In this document: positions 18,964 to 27,948 of the stretch, piece by piece
How the letters are laid out: each line of letters opens with the position of its first letter
Numbering within the stretch: the first letter of the stretch is position 1
NCBI RefSeq assembly: GCF_006065315.1
Contig: NZ_CP040749.1
Span: forward strand, 3,680,001 to 3,744,000
Origin: Aureibaculum algae
Lineage (GTDB): Bacteria > Bacteroidota > Bacteroidia > Flavobacteriales > Flavobacteriaceae
Direction: 5' to 3'
Length of the DNA: 64,000 nt
The notes under the pieces: generated by a model
What the model was told of the DNA's origin: nothing
Databases searched by the model: none
The model's input: only the letters and a program-made list of their open reading frames with translations
Made by a program: the position numbers and the translations under genes

Positions 18964-19959
18964 TTATCTAAACATTTTAGGAAAAGTATCTTCTGGAGGT
19001 TTAGAAAGTATTGTCAATCTGAACATAGATCGTAAAAAACCTAGCCCATATCCAAAAAACATTACTAACGTAGCTGCAATGCTTAAAAGGGCCACCATCA
19101 CATTCTTATTCTTAAATAAAGCATCAAAAAATATTAAAATAAAATAACCGGTAAAAAATAAAATAAACCAAGTAAAATGAAATAGAAGTCCTATCAATGA
19201 CAGCAATAAACTAATTACAAAAATACTGGGAAACCAATAAGTAATCTTCCCCGTATTTGGATGAAGTCTATTTAATATTGGTCTCGCTGCACCGAAGTTA
19301 AATGTTTGTCTAAAAAAACTAGTCCAATTTACACGTCTTTTATGATAAACATATGCATCTTCAATAAACTGCGTTTCAAAATTATTTTCCCACAATCTAA
19401 AAGTTAAATTTATATCTTCTCCAAAATGTAAAGCACTAAAACCACCAGTTTCCAAAAATGCTTTTTTTGAAATTCCCATATTAAAACTTCTAGGTTGGAA
19501 TTTTTTCAAGTTTTTATTTCCTCGAAGTCCTCCTGTGGTTAATACAGAAGTCATAGCGTAATTTATTGCTTTCTGTATTCTTGTAAAAGAAGGATGTGCT
19601 GCATCAGCACCACCAAATGCGTCTGTGTAATCGCTTAGTAATGTCTCTAAAACTATGGTCAAGTAATTCTCAGGTAAAATACAATCAGAATCTAAAATGA
19701 TATAATAATTACCTGTAGTTTTTTGCATACCGAAATTTCTGCTTAAACCAGGCCCTGAATTATCCTTAGTCAAATAGTTAATGTTCAGTTTATCCTTAAA
19801 CTTACCAATTATATGTTTAGAGGTTAGATTTGAACCATCCTCTACAACTACAACCTCAAAGTTTTCTTTAAATTTCTGAGCAACGAGACTAAGCAAAAGC
19901 TCGTCAAGTTCATCTGGACGATTATAAACGGGAATTATTATTGAAAATTGAAGATTCAA
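18964..19959 (-). CDS. Family 2 glycosyltransferase, membrane-anchored
   Basis: Inverting GT2 (GT-A fold) of 331 residues: FSIIIPVYNRPDELD at the N-terminus, the DSD nucleotide-metal motif in IILDSDCILP, and HFGEDINLTFRL in the acceptor region. Three hydrophobic spans in the last 100 residues anchor it in the inner membrane with the catalytic domain in the cytoplasm. The sugar transferred is unknown. The start is TTG at 19959: the in-frame stop is 15 bases upstream, no ATG lies between, and the next Met would remove the GT-A core. A -7 box lies 20 bases ahead. Confidence 0.88.
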   Translation of the reverse strand: MNLQFSIIIPVYNRPDELDELLLSLVAQKFKENFEVVVVEDGSNLTSKHIIGKFKDKLNINYLTKDNSGPGLSRNFGMQKTTGNYYIILDSDCILPENYLTIVLETLLSDYTDAFGGADAAHPSFTRIQKAINYAMTSVLTTGGLRGNKNLKKFQPRSFNMGISKKAFLETGGFSALHFGEDINLTFRLWENNFETQFIEDAYVYHKRRVNWTSFFRQTFNFGAARPILNRLHPNTGKITYWFPSIFVISLLLSLIGLLFHFTWFILFFTGYFILIFFDALFKNKNVMVALLSIAATLVMFFGYGLGFLRSMFRLTILSKPPEDTFPKMFR

Positions 19960-19979
19960 ATAGTTAATTTTTTATATCT

Positions 19980-19987
19980 CAAAGATA
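19980..19987 (-). promoter_or_regulatory. Promoter -7 element (TATCTTTG) for the glycosyltransferase
   Basis: On the minus strand TATCTTTG lies 20 bases before the TTG start at 19959 and just after the terminator of the upstream gene, which is where a new promoter is expected. Confidence 0.6.
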
Positions 19988-20017
19988 AGGATTGCATTTA
20001 TATATTTTGGACATAAA

Positions 20018-20045
20018 AAAAGACTCTCGAAATTGAGAGTCTTTT
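20018..20045 (-). terminator. Intrinsic terminator of the T9SS cargo gene
   Basis: An 11-bp perfect stem (20018-20028 with 20035-20045) with a 6-base loop, followed on the minus strand by a run of T. It lies 21 bases beyond the stop of the cargo gene. Confidence 0.9.
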
Positions 20046-20066
20046 ACATATATTATCTAAATCTAA

Positions 20067-21263
20067 TTATTTCTTGAGTATTTTAAATGTTCCTATACTA
20101 CCCCCAACCATAGCTTTCACAAAATAAGTTCCTGCTGGTAATTGGTCTAAACTTAATTCAGCTTGTATATCATTTTGATGTACTCTCTTAATTTCTTTAC
20201 CTAAAACAGAATACAAACTAATTTGCTGAATATTTTCATTAGCTCTCATTTTTAAAACCTTATCCACTGGATTTGGATAATAAGAAAAGCCTTTAGCTAA
20301 AATTTTATCTATTGATAATGTTGAAGATGTTATGGCTAAGTCGAAAGTTCCTTCAGACCCATTCACAGTTCCACTAGGATATGCTATATTAATATAATAG
20401 GTTGTACCTAGTGTTGAACTAAAAGTAACTCCTTCGGTAACTCCTATTGCTCCTCCATTACTATCATCTACACAAGAAAATGTACCGCAAGTCCCCGTGT
20501 AAATCGCAATAGCCAAATTCCAAGAATCTGGATCCGCTGTTATAGAAATAATTCCTCCATCACCAATTATTTTATACCAAACACCGTCATTCATTGCTAT
20601 ACAACCAGTTGCAGTAATAAAACCTGCATTGTTTGTAGCTGAAGTTGCATCATAATTAACATTATGAGGTAGACTACCAATTGATAATGCATTACTACAA
20701 TCGTCATTAGTTGGAACAATTGAAGCAGAACCAATACATACGTCAAAAGTTGTTGTAGCACCAGTTGCTGTAGAATTACTATAGATACGAATAAAATAAG
20801 TATTTCCAACTGTTAAACTATTCAAATTAATAATATTGGGATCACTACAATATATAGGGGTGTCTGTTGCTGTGGCAGGACAATTCCCAGAAACTCCACC
20901 ATTATATATATTTGAATATAAATCCGTTGTACTTCCAGCAATATTTGATATTTTAACTCTATGAGATGTATTAACTGCAACAAATTTAAACCATACATCA
21001 TCATTTGCTTTTGAGACAACACTTGGGCAACTTCCACCTAATCCATCTGATACTATTGAAGATGCTGTTGCATCTACTAAAGTTCCAGAAGATACAGTTC
21101 CACACAAATAATTAGGGTTTACCGTTAAAGTTGTCGCATTAGCACAATTATCATTAATCGGAGGTGCAATAATATTCTCAATTTCATTTACATTCGCCTG
21201 TACTAACCCCGTAAATACGAAGAAAAACGCGATTAAAAATCCGTATGTAGTTTTTCTGTTCAT
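20067..21263 (-). CDS. Secreted T9SS cargo protein with two Cys-rich beta repeats
   Basis: Surface or secreted protein of 398 residues. Signal peptide (about 1-23, ending VQAN), then two related domains of about 130-150 residues, each starting with a Pro/Asn-Asp-x-Cys-x-x-Ala motif (PPINDNCANA, VPTNDDCSNA) and containing WFKF/WYKI and paired cysteines, as in the lectin/pre-peptidase-like domains common in T9SS cargo. A T9SS type A domain closes the protein (YYPNPVDKVLKM ... TFKILKK). I use ATG 21263, since the longer frame to 21314 would put 17 residues ahead of the signal peptide. Function is likely adhesion or polymer binding; no catalytic motif is visible. It has its own terminator. Confidence 0.88.
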   Translation of the reverse strand: MNRKTTYGFLIAFFFVFTGLVQANVNEIENIIAPPINDNCANATTLTVNPNYLCGTVSSGTLVDATASSIVSDGLGGSCPSVVSKANDDVWFKFVAVNTSHRVKISNIAGSTTDLYSNIYNGGVSGNCPATATDTPIYCSDPNIINLNSLTVGNTYFIRIYSNSTATGATTTFDVCIGSASIVPTNDDCSNALSIGSLPHNVNYDATSATNNAGFITATGCIAMNDGVWYKIIGDGGIISITADPDSWNLAIAIYTGTCGTFSCVDDSNGGAIGVTEGVTFSSTLGTTYYINIAYPSGTVNGSEGTFDLAITSSTLSIDKILAKGFSYYPNPVDKVLKMRANENIQQISLYSVLGKEIKRVHQNDIQAELSLDQLPAGTYFVKAMVGGSIGTFKILKK

Positions 21264-21371
21264 AATTTTATTATTAAAATAGGTTGCTAATACCCCTAAC
21301 GATTGATTTATCAAAAAATTATAAAAAAATGCTATAAAAGGTATTATTATTTATCTATAATTATTAAAATG

Positions 21372-22184
21372 TTACTCTTTTATAAAATATTCCATAACTG
21401 ATTGACTGACACCCATATTAGAAAAACCGCCATCATGAAACAAATTCTGTAATGTTACTTTTTTTGTTAGGTCAGAGAATAAGGAAATTGTATAATCGGC
21501 ACACTCTTGTGCAGTGGCATTCCCTAAAGGTGACATTTTTTCTGCATATGCAATAAACCCATCAAAACCTTTTACCCCTTGACCTGCTGTCGTAGGTGTT
21601 GGAGATTGAGAAATAGTATTGACCCTTACCTTTTTATCTGAACCAAAATAATATCCAAAACTACGGGCAATAGATTCTAAATATGCTTTATTATCTGCCA
21701 TATCGTTATAATCAGGAAAAACACGCTGTGCGGCCATATATGTTAATGCCACAATAGACCCCCACTCGTTCATTGCATCTTTTTTGTATAAAACACTCAT
21801 TACTTTATGAAAAGATACAGCGGAAACGTCCCAACCTTTTGCCGTAAAATCATAATTAGATTCCGTATAAGGTACCTTTTTCCTAACATTAACAGACATT
21901 CCAATAGAATGCAACACAAAGTCCAATTTTCCTCCTAAAATTTCTGTTGCTTTTTCAACCAAATTCTCCAAATCTTCTATTGAAGTGGCATCTGCAGGTA
22001 TAACTTCAGAATTCGTTTTTTCAGCTAACTTATCAATTTGCCCCATTCTCATTGCAATTGGAGCATTGGTTAACACAAAAGTAGCCCCCTCTTCATGAGC
22101 TCTTTCTGCTGTTTTCCAAGCTATAGAATTTTCATCTAATGCTCCAAAAATAATTCCTCGTTTTCCTTTCAATAAATTGTACAT
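21372..22184 (-). CDS. fabI: Enoyl-[acyl-carrier-protein] reductase FabI
   Basis: NADH-dependent enoyl-ACP reductase, the last step of each fatty-acid elongation cycle. The 270 residues show the FabI-specific cofactor loop (GALDENSIAW), LDFVLHSIGM, and the catalytic region YMAAQRVFPDYNDMADNK with the Tyr/Tyr/Lys arrangement of FabI. The length agrees with the family. It lies 69 bases downstream of recN with its own -7 box in that gap, so it can be transcribed independently. Confidence 0.95.
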   Translation of the reverse strand: MYNLLKGKRGIIFGALDENSIAWKTAERAHEEGATFVLTNAPIAMRMGQIDKLAEKTNSEVIPADATSIEDLENLVEKATEILGGKLDFVLHSIGMSVNVRKKVPYTESNYDFTAKGWDVSAVSFHKVMSVLYKKDAMNEWGSIVALTYMAAQRVFPDYNDMADNKAYLESIARSFGYYFGSDKKVRVNTISQSPTPTTAGQGVKGFDGFIAYAEKMSPLGNATAQECADYTISLFSDLTKKVTLQNLFHDGGFSNMGVSQSVMEYFIKE

Positions 22185-22217
22185 ATAAAGCTTTTATTAT
22201 ATCTGTTTTAGAAAGTG

Positions 22218-22225
22218 CAAAATTA
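22218..22225 (-). promoter_or_regulatory. Promoter -7 element (TAATTTTG) for fabI
   Basis: TAATTTTG on the minus strand, 33 bases before the fabI ATG, in the recN-fabI gap. The -33 partner is unclear (a TTG lies 25 bases away, longer than usual). Confidence 0.5.
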
Positions 22226-22253
22226 ATGTAATATTCTTTAATTATTAAGCCAA

Positions 22254-23918
22254 TCAATCAATTTCTTGATCTAGTAATTGCTTCGCATGAACAATAGCAG
22301 TTTCCGCTATATCTTTCCCACTTAACATCTCTGCAAGCTCTTGTATACGCTGTTCTTGAGATAAAATTTTAATATTGGTTAACGTTTGTTTATTCTTATC
22401 CGTTTTATAAACTTTATAATGATATTCACCTTTTGCTGCTATTTGAGGTAAATGTGTAATTGCAATAACTTGCATATGTTTACTCATCGTCAACATGACC
22501 TTAGCAATTCTATTTGAAACTTCTCCAGATACACCCGTATCTATTTCGTCAAAAATTATAGTTGGTAAATTGGAATAATTACATAAAATAGATTTAACAG
22601 CTAACATAATTCTAGACATTTCACCTCCTGAAGCAATTTTCTTGAGTGTTTCATAATTACTACCTTTATTTGTAGATATTAAAAAATCTAGCTCATCTTT
22701 ACCGTTACTAAAAAACGCTGTCCCTTTTATTAAATCAATTTTAAAAGATGTATTGGGCATTTCCAAATTCTTAAGTAATATTCCTAATTGTTTAATTAAT
22801 TCTGGAATTGCTTTCTTTCTACTATGATGTAAAATATCAGAACACTTATCTAGTTTTTTCTCAACCTCTAAGATTTCAATTTTCTTTGCTTTTACAATCT
22901 CTTCAGCATTTTCAACTGCACTTACTTTTATCTCTAAAATTTGCTTTTTCTCTAGCAGCTCATTTATAGTAGCTACTTGATGTTTTTTTTGTAAATTATA
23001 TAGTAATTGAAGACGGTCATTATATTTTTCAATTTCTTGCGGACTATAATCTACACCATCGTTACTATTTTCAAGTTCTTTAGTTATATCATCAAAATCA
23101 ATTTTTAAACTTGATATTCTGTATGACAAATCCTCAAACGTTTTACCATACTTAGACAGCTTTTGAATGATATTTACATAATTTAACAATGCATCACTTA
23201 AACCGGAATCTTCTAAATCAACCAAATTCTGAGCATCTGTCAAGAGTAATTTAATCTCTTCAACATGATTGAGTTTTTCTAAAGTTTCTTCCAAAAATTC
23301 CTGTTCATTTTCTTTAAAATCAGCTTCAATTAATTCATCTAATAAAAATGAATTATAATCATGTTGACTTTGAGCTTCAACCTGACGTTTTTCTATTTCA
23401 ACTAATTCTTTTCGTAGCTTTTTATAAATTTTCAATCCTTTTTTAAAGGAAATTAATGTTTTGGTGTTACCCGCTAAAGCATCGATTACTAGAAATTGAA
23501 AGGCATTATCTGCCAATTGTAATGTTTGATGCTGTGAATGCAGATCAATCAATTTATCACTTAAACTAGTAAGTACAGAGAGCGTTGTTGGAGTATCATT
23601 AATAAAAGCTCTTGACTTACCACTTGGTAAAATTTCACGCCTAATAATTGTTCGCTTTTCAAAATCGAGATCATTAGTCTCAAAAAATGATTTTAAATCG
23701 AATTTATCGATTAAAAATTCACCTTCAATAACACATTTCTCATCCTTTATTTTTAGGCTTGACAGGTCAGCTCGCTTTCCTAATATGAGTCCTAATGCTC
23801 CTAATAAAATTGATTTCCCTGCCCCAGTTTCACCAGTTATAATAGAGAAACCATCTTGAAAACTCACTTCTAAATAATCAATTAGGGCATAGTTTTTAAT
23901 GGATAATGATGCTAACAT
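22254..23918 (-). CDS. recN: DNA repair protein RecN
   Basis: SMC-like ATPase of double-strand-break repair, 554 residues. The N-terminal ATPase half has Walker A GETGAGKSI near residue 31. A long central region (about 150-370) is predicted coiled coil. The C-terminal half carries the signature ASGGEMSRIMLA and Walker B IIFDEIDTGVSG. Length and domain order agree with RecN. In flavobacteria recN is often found near bamD, coaBC and porD; here a sulfatase gene and an ABC ATPase gene lie between. Confidence 0.96.
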   Translation of the reverse strand: MLASLSIKNYALIDYLEVSFQDGFSIITGETGAGKSILLGALGLILGKRADLSSLKIKDEKCVIEGEFLIDKFDLKSFFETNDLDFEKRTIIRREILPSGKSRAFINDTPTTLSVLTSLSDKLIDLHSQHQTLQLADNAFQFLVIDALAGNTKTLISFKKGLKIYKKLRKELVEIEKRQVEAQSQHDYNSFLLDELIEADFKENEQEFLEETLEKLNHVEEIKLLLTDAQNLVDLEDSGLSDALLNYVNIIQKLSKYGKTFEDLSYRISSLKIDFDDITKELENSNDGVDYSPQEIEKYNDRLQLLYNLQKKHQVATINELLEKKQILEIKVSAVENAEEIVKAKKIEILEVEKKLDKCSDILHHSRKKAIPELIKQLGILLKNLEMPNTSFKIDLIKGTAFFSNGKDELDFLISTNKGSNYETLKKIASGGEMSRIMLAVKSILCNYSNLPTIIFDEIDTGVSGEVSNRIAKVMLTMSKHMQVIAITHLPQIAAKGEYHYKVYKTDKNKQTLTNIKILSQEQRIQELAEMLSGKDIAETAIVHAKQLLDQEID

Positions 23919-24145
23919 CTTGTAGTTTAGTGTTTATATTTATTAGTCATTTATCTACACAACTTATTCAACCAAAAAACTAATAGTATTGAATTTTTTA
24001 TATTTAATTCTATTAGATATAACTGTTTGAAATCGGCTTCAAAATTAAGCCTTTTTTGTTGAATTGATTTAAAGTTTTTTTGTTTAAGAAATAATAAAAC
24101 TTGTTCTCAAAATATAACAAAATTACAGTTAATAATTCAAAAAAA

Positions 24146-25381
24146 TTAAGATTTTAATTCCCCACTTGAACCATTTATAGATGGTATTAATTCAAAAATA
24201 TTAGTTGGTGCCAATGATTTCTCAATGGTATGTGATACATAAAGTATTGTAATTTCTGTTTTTTCTAATAATGTATTAATAAGCTCTGTAACCAAATTGG
24301 TATTCTCTTGATCAAGCCCTTCTACGGGTTCATCTAAAATTAACAATGGTGGCTGTTTCACTAATGCTCTAACTATCAACACCAACCTTTGCTGCCCTAG
24401 TGTCAATCTATTAAAATAGGTGTCTTTTAAATGAGTCATTTTAATAATCTCAAGCCATTGTTCTGCTTTGTGTTGCTGTAAATCTGACGGTTCTTTATAT
24501 AAACCAATGGAATCAAAAAAACCTGATAAAATCATCTGACCAACGGTTTGATTTCTTTTAAACAACTCTGCTATATTAGTCGAAAAATGACCTATCCTGC
24601 TTTTGATATCCCAAATACTTTCGCCAGTTCCCTTCTTTTTGTCGAATATATAGATGTTTTGACCATACGCTTTTGGATTATCACCTGTTATTAAAGATAG
24701 AATAGTGCTTTTTCCAGATCCATTTGGTCCAATTAATTGCCAAAATTCACCCTTTTTAACATCCCAAGTAATATCCTTTACAATTACCTTTTCATTGTAA
24801 CTTACGGAAACCCCTTCAAATTTTACAATACTTTTATAATCTTGATTAAATGATAATAAAGAGCTTGGAATTACGGAATTTAAAGTGGCCCTTTTTATTC
24901 TAGGTGTTTTTTTAATTTCTGAAAACAATAAATTATTATTTTCTAAATACCATTTTTCTTTTATAAATGGAAGCATATTTTCTTCTCGATTTGCCAATTG
25001 AATAATTGAAATTGTTTGAGACAACTCTAATAGCTGATTTCCTAAATCTATTCTTGATTGATGATCCAAATGATCAAATGGGTTATCAAAAATAATATAA
25101 TCAGGCTTTTGAGCTAAACAATATTTTAAAAACGCTTTTCTTCGTTCTCCAGAAGAAAAGGTATTCAATTGTCTCTTTTCAGATGTTGTTATTTCTATAG
25201 TATGATACCGATGTTCTTTGGCAATAAAATCAGCAATTGCAATGTCAGAAAACAATATCCCTTTCGATTTATTAAATACTGCTAATTGTCCGTATATTCT
25301 TTGTGATAAAATTTTATTAATCAATTCCTTTTTATTGACTCGATTACTAATTAATATGGCGAAGTGCTGTATAAATTTCAA
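24146..25381 (-). CDS. Two-domain ABC ATPase (ModF-like) with a degenerate N-terminal domain
   Basis: Cytoplasmic protein of 411 residues with two ABC domains and no membrane segment. The C-terminal domain is complete: GPNGSGKST, LTLGQQRLVL, LLILDEPVEGLD and a switch His in VSHT. The N-terminal domain (about 1-170) has the signature FSSGERRK and a Walker B-like IIFDNPFDHLD, but no Walker A is present and Asn replaces the catalytic Glu. Relatives are ModF/PhrA-type ATPases of uncertain role. The start is TTG at 25381: the in-frame stop is only one codon upstream and no Met occurs for over 100 residues. Downstream of the sulfatase gene by 54 bases. Confidence 0.8.
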   Translation of the reverse strand: MKFIQHFAILISNRVNKKELINKILSQRIYGQLAVFNKSKGILFSDIAIADFIAKEHRYHTIEITTSEKRQLNTFSSGERRKAFLKYCLAQKPDYIIFDNPFDHLDHQSRIDLGNQLLELSQTISIIQLANREENMLPFIKEKWYLENNNLLFSEIKKTPRIKRATLNSVIPSSLLSFNQDYKSIVKFEGVSVSYNEKVIVKDITWDVKKGEFWQLIGPNGSGKSTILSLITGDNPKAYGQNIYIFDKKKGTGESIWDIKSRIGHFSTNIAELFKRNQTVGQMILSGFFDSIGLYKEPSDLQQHKAEQWLEIIKMTHLKDTYFNRLTLGQQRLVLIVRALVKQPPLLILDEPVEGLDQENTNLVTELINTLLEKTEITILYVSHTIEKSLAPTNIFELIPSINGSSGELKS

Positions 25382-25435
25382 TGCTTAAGTACTTTTCTAT
25401 GTTTTGTGAATATTAACTCGAAAATTATTGACCGT

Positions 25436-26959
25436 CTAATTATACAGACCTGTATTTCCTTTTGCTAATAAAGGCAATAAACTTTTAACAATTTCAGGAT
25501 TTTCTTTGGCAATATTTTTCGTTTCCCAAGGGTCCTTATCATGATCATACAATTCCAATGTAGGCTCTTCAGTTCTCCAATATTTAGTAAGTCGAAATTG
25601 GTTGGCTCTCATAGAAATTCCATTATTAAAATAACTATAAGCTACATTATTTTGAAGACTATCAGGGTTCGAAATAGTATTTACGAGACTTTGTCCATCA
25701 AGTGGGTAATTAGCAGAAATTCCACATAATTCCATTAAGGTTGGGTAAATATCTACTGATTCTACAATTGCATTCACCTTTTTTTCTTGTGACAATTTTC
25801 CTGGTACTTTTATGATAAGAGCACTTCTTAAGGCCACATCAAACAGCGTGTGTTTCCCCCAAACTAAATCATTTCCCAAATGCCAACCATGATCGCCCCA
25901 AATTACAACAATTGTATTTTCATCCAAACCAAGTGCTTTAATCTCACTAATAACTTTACCTATTTGAGCATCGACATAACTAACAGCGGCATAATATGCA
26001 TGTGTCAATTTTTTCGAATATGCATCTGACAATGGCTTAGATAAACCAGCTTTTTCATCAGTAAGTTGATATCCATTAAACTCACCACTTTTCTGAAGAC
26101 TTTTCTTATTTACATTTTCTGGAATAAATGGATTAGGTGCCAGTGGAATATCATTCCTATCGTAAAGATTCCAATATTTTTTTGGAGCATTAAAGGGCAA
26201 GTGTGGTTTAAAAAATCCTACACCCAGAAAAAAGGGTTGATTCTTATTTTTTAATTCCTTTAATTTAGAAATAGCCAACTCGGCAGTTAGTCCATCAGGA
26301 TAACCTTCATCCTCTACATCTCCAGATTCATACGGTTTAACCTGTCTTTTAAGACTCTGTCTATTCTCACCATTGGCATAAGCAAAAAAGGCATTCCATC
26401 CCGTTTTCCATTTCCCACTATTGAAGAGAAACTCATTCCAACTATTTGGCATTTCTTTTATGGTAGATGGAGTTTCTTCATAGCCATATACCAAGCCATC
26501 AGCAGAATGACTCATTTTACCAATACCAACTGTATAATACCCGTTCTTTTTAAATTGATGTACAAAAGATTCTGGTTGAATCGTATCTGACTTATGGCCC
26601 ATTTCACTTTCAAATGCATTATTTAAGAGATGAGATGTTTTTTTAGGTCTAAGACCAGTCATAAGACTATATCTTGATGCTCCACATGTAGGAACCTGTA
26701 CATAATGGTTTGTAAACACTAAACCTTCTGAAGCTAAATTATCTATGTTAGGCGACTTTATTATGGTATTACCATAACAACCCAATTCTGGACGTAAATC
26801 GTCAACAGCTATAAATACAACATTTGGACTATCTTTTGTTTTTGGTGAGGTATTTTTATTCCCTGTCTTACTTACACAACTTGATACTAACAAAATTATG
26901 AAAATGACTAATACTCTTTTTGAAATTATTTTTAAGTACAAAATATATGAGAAGATCAA
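25436..26959 (-). CDS. Sulfatase lipoprotein (iduronate-2-sulfatase-like)
   Basis: Formylglycine-dependent sulfatase of about 507 residues. The metal-binding start FIAVDDLRPELGCYG and the activation motif CGASRYSLMTGLRP are visible; the Cys would be converted to formylglycine, and the motif is of the C-x-A-x-R form. VIWGDHGWHLG is the C-terminal metal site. A lipoprotein signal ends at ILLVSSC, so it acts in the periplasm or on the surface. Likely substrates are sulfated polysaccharides. No ATG exists near the start: TTG at 26959 or TTG at 26941 are the options. The maturation enzyme is not in the window. Confidence 0.88.
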   Translation of the reverse strand: MIFSYILYLKIISKRVLVIFIILLVSSCVSKTGNKNTSPKTKDSPNVVFIAVDDLRPELGCYGNTIIKSPNIDNLASEGLVFTNHYVQVPTCGASRYSLMTGLRPKKTSHLLNNAFESEMGHKSDTIQPESFVHQFKKNGYYTVGIGKMSHSADGLVYGYEETPSTIKEMPNSWNEFLFNSGKWKTGWNAFFAYANGENRQSLKRQVKPYESGDVEDEGYPDGLTAELAISKLKELKNKNQPFFLGVGFFKPHLPFNAPKKYWNLYDRNDIPLAPNPFIPENVNKKSLQKSGEFNGYQLTDEKAGLSKPLSDAYSKKLTHAYYAAVSYVDAQIGKVISEIKALGLDENTIVVIWGDHGWHLGNDLVWGKHTLFDVALRSALIIKVPGKLSQEKKVNAIVESVDIYPTLMELCGISANYPLDGQSLVNTISNPDSLQNNVAYSYFNNGISMRANQFRLTKYWRTEEPTLELYDHDKDPWETKNIAKENPEIVKSLLPLLAKGNTGLYN

Positions 26960-27036
26960 ATTAAAATTGAATTATTACGCTAAGATAAGCATAAATACAA
27001 TTTTTAATACTCTAAACAGGAAATACAATTAATATT

Positions 27037-27948
27037 TTAGATTTTAATTTGATCCCATTTTTCGTTATACGAAGGATAAATTTTAAGTAAAGTCTCTTTA
27101 AGTTTTACGGCGTTAATTCGTGGGCCATCTGAAAATATATCAACAATTTCATCCGATTTAGTATCCATAAAGACTCGTAATAAAAAAGCATTGGGGCGAG
27201 TATTATAAATATTATTTAAAAGCAAAACCGCATCACTAATATTTGATTTGGCTGTTTTCTTATCTTCACTCATAATATCTAATCCATCTAAGTGATATTT
27301 ATAAAGTGCAGTTCTAAAGTCCTTATACGTTGGAGATAAAATGTTCTCGTTTAATTGATATCTCGTATTATTACCATCTATTCTATTCCAACCAGAAAAA
27401 CCTCCTTGTTGAGCAAGGTTTATTACTTTTTCAGCTTGTTTATGATATTCTTCACCACCATTAAGTTCAAAAGAGTCAGCATCAATACCCAATACTGTGT
27501 AAACATAAAAAGTAAGAATAGAAACTAAATTAGATTGAAAACTATTTTCATTATAAATCAAGTTTTGAAATTCAGTATAATTAAAAGACAAGTTATTGTC
27601 TTTATAATTTAAAATGGGACTTTGATAAGTAGAGTTATATACTGGTCGTGTAGCAATAATGGAAATATTACCTTTAAAATCATTAGTAGAGGGTTGCTCT
27701 AATATGGTTAATGTAATGGCACAATTTATACGTTCTTGAGGTTTATAATTTTTATCAGTCCATTTTGTGTTATTAATGTAATCTGAAATAGAAGCCTGCA
27801 GATTATCGTATAATTGTTTATTACTACTTTGAACTTGATCTGAATTTACAATCACAAGAGCATTCAATTCTTGACTACTCATTTTAAAAGTAGCACATAA
27901 AAATAATGCAAATAATAAACTATGCTTGATGCTTTTTGAGTATTTCAT
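27037..27948 (-). CDS. porD: PorD-family (DUF4835) T9SS-associated protein
   Basis: Periplasmic protein of 303 residues with a signal peptide (about 1-23) followed by ELNALVIVNSDQVQSSNK, the DUF4835 hallmark. In Porphyromonas the family member PorD is needed for type IX secretion. GINADSF-type and GGFSGWNR motifs of the family are seen (here GIDADSF, GGFSGWNRID). I chose ATG 27948, which puts the signal peptide at the N-terminus; the frame to 28017 would add a basic non-signal lead. The start lies 29 bases inside the end of coaBC, pointing to translational coupling with coaBC, rpoZ and bamD. Confidence 0.85.
   Translation of the reverse strand: MKYSKSIKHSLLFALFLCATFKMSSQELNALVIVNSDQVQSSNKQLYDNLQASISDYINNTKWTDKNYKPQERINCAITLTILEQPSTNDFKGNISIIATRPVYNSTYQSPILNYKDNNLSFNYTEFQNLIYNENSFQSNLVSILTFYVYTVLGIDADSFELNGGEEYHKQAEKVINLAQQGGFSGWNRIDGNNTRYQLNENILSPTYKDFRTALYKYHLDGLDIMSEDKKTAKSNISDAVLLLNNIYNTRPNAFLLRVFMDTKSDEIVDIFSDGPRINAVKLKETLLKIYPSYNEKWDQIKI

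Noticed and set aside
20597..21037. Two minus-strand frames rich in Leu/Gln/Ile overlapping the T9SS cargo gene.
   Set aside because: They are repetitive low-complexity translations of the cargo gene's Thr/Asn/Ala-rich codons in another frame; the cargo frame has signal peptide, repeats and T9SS domain.
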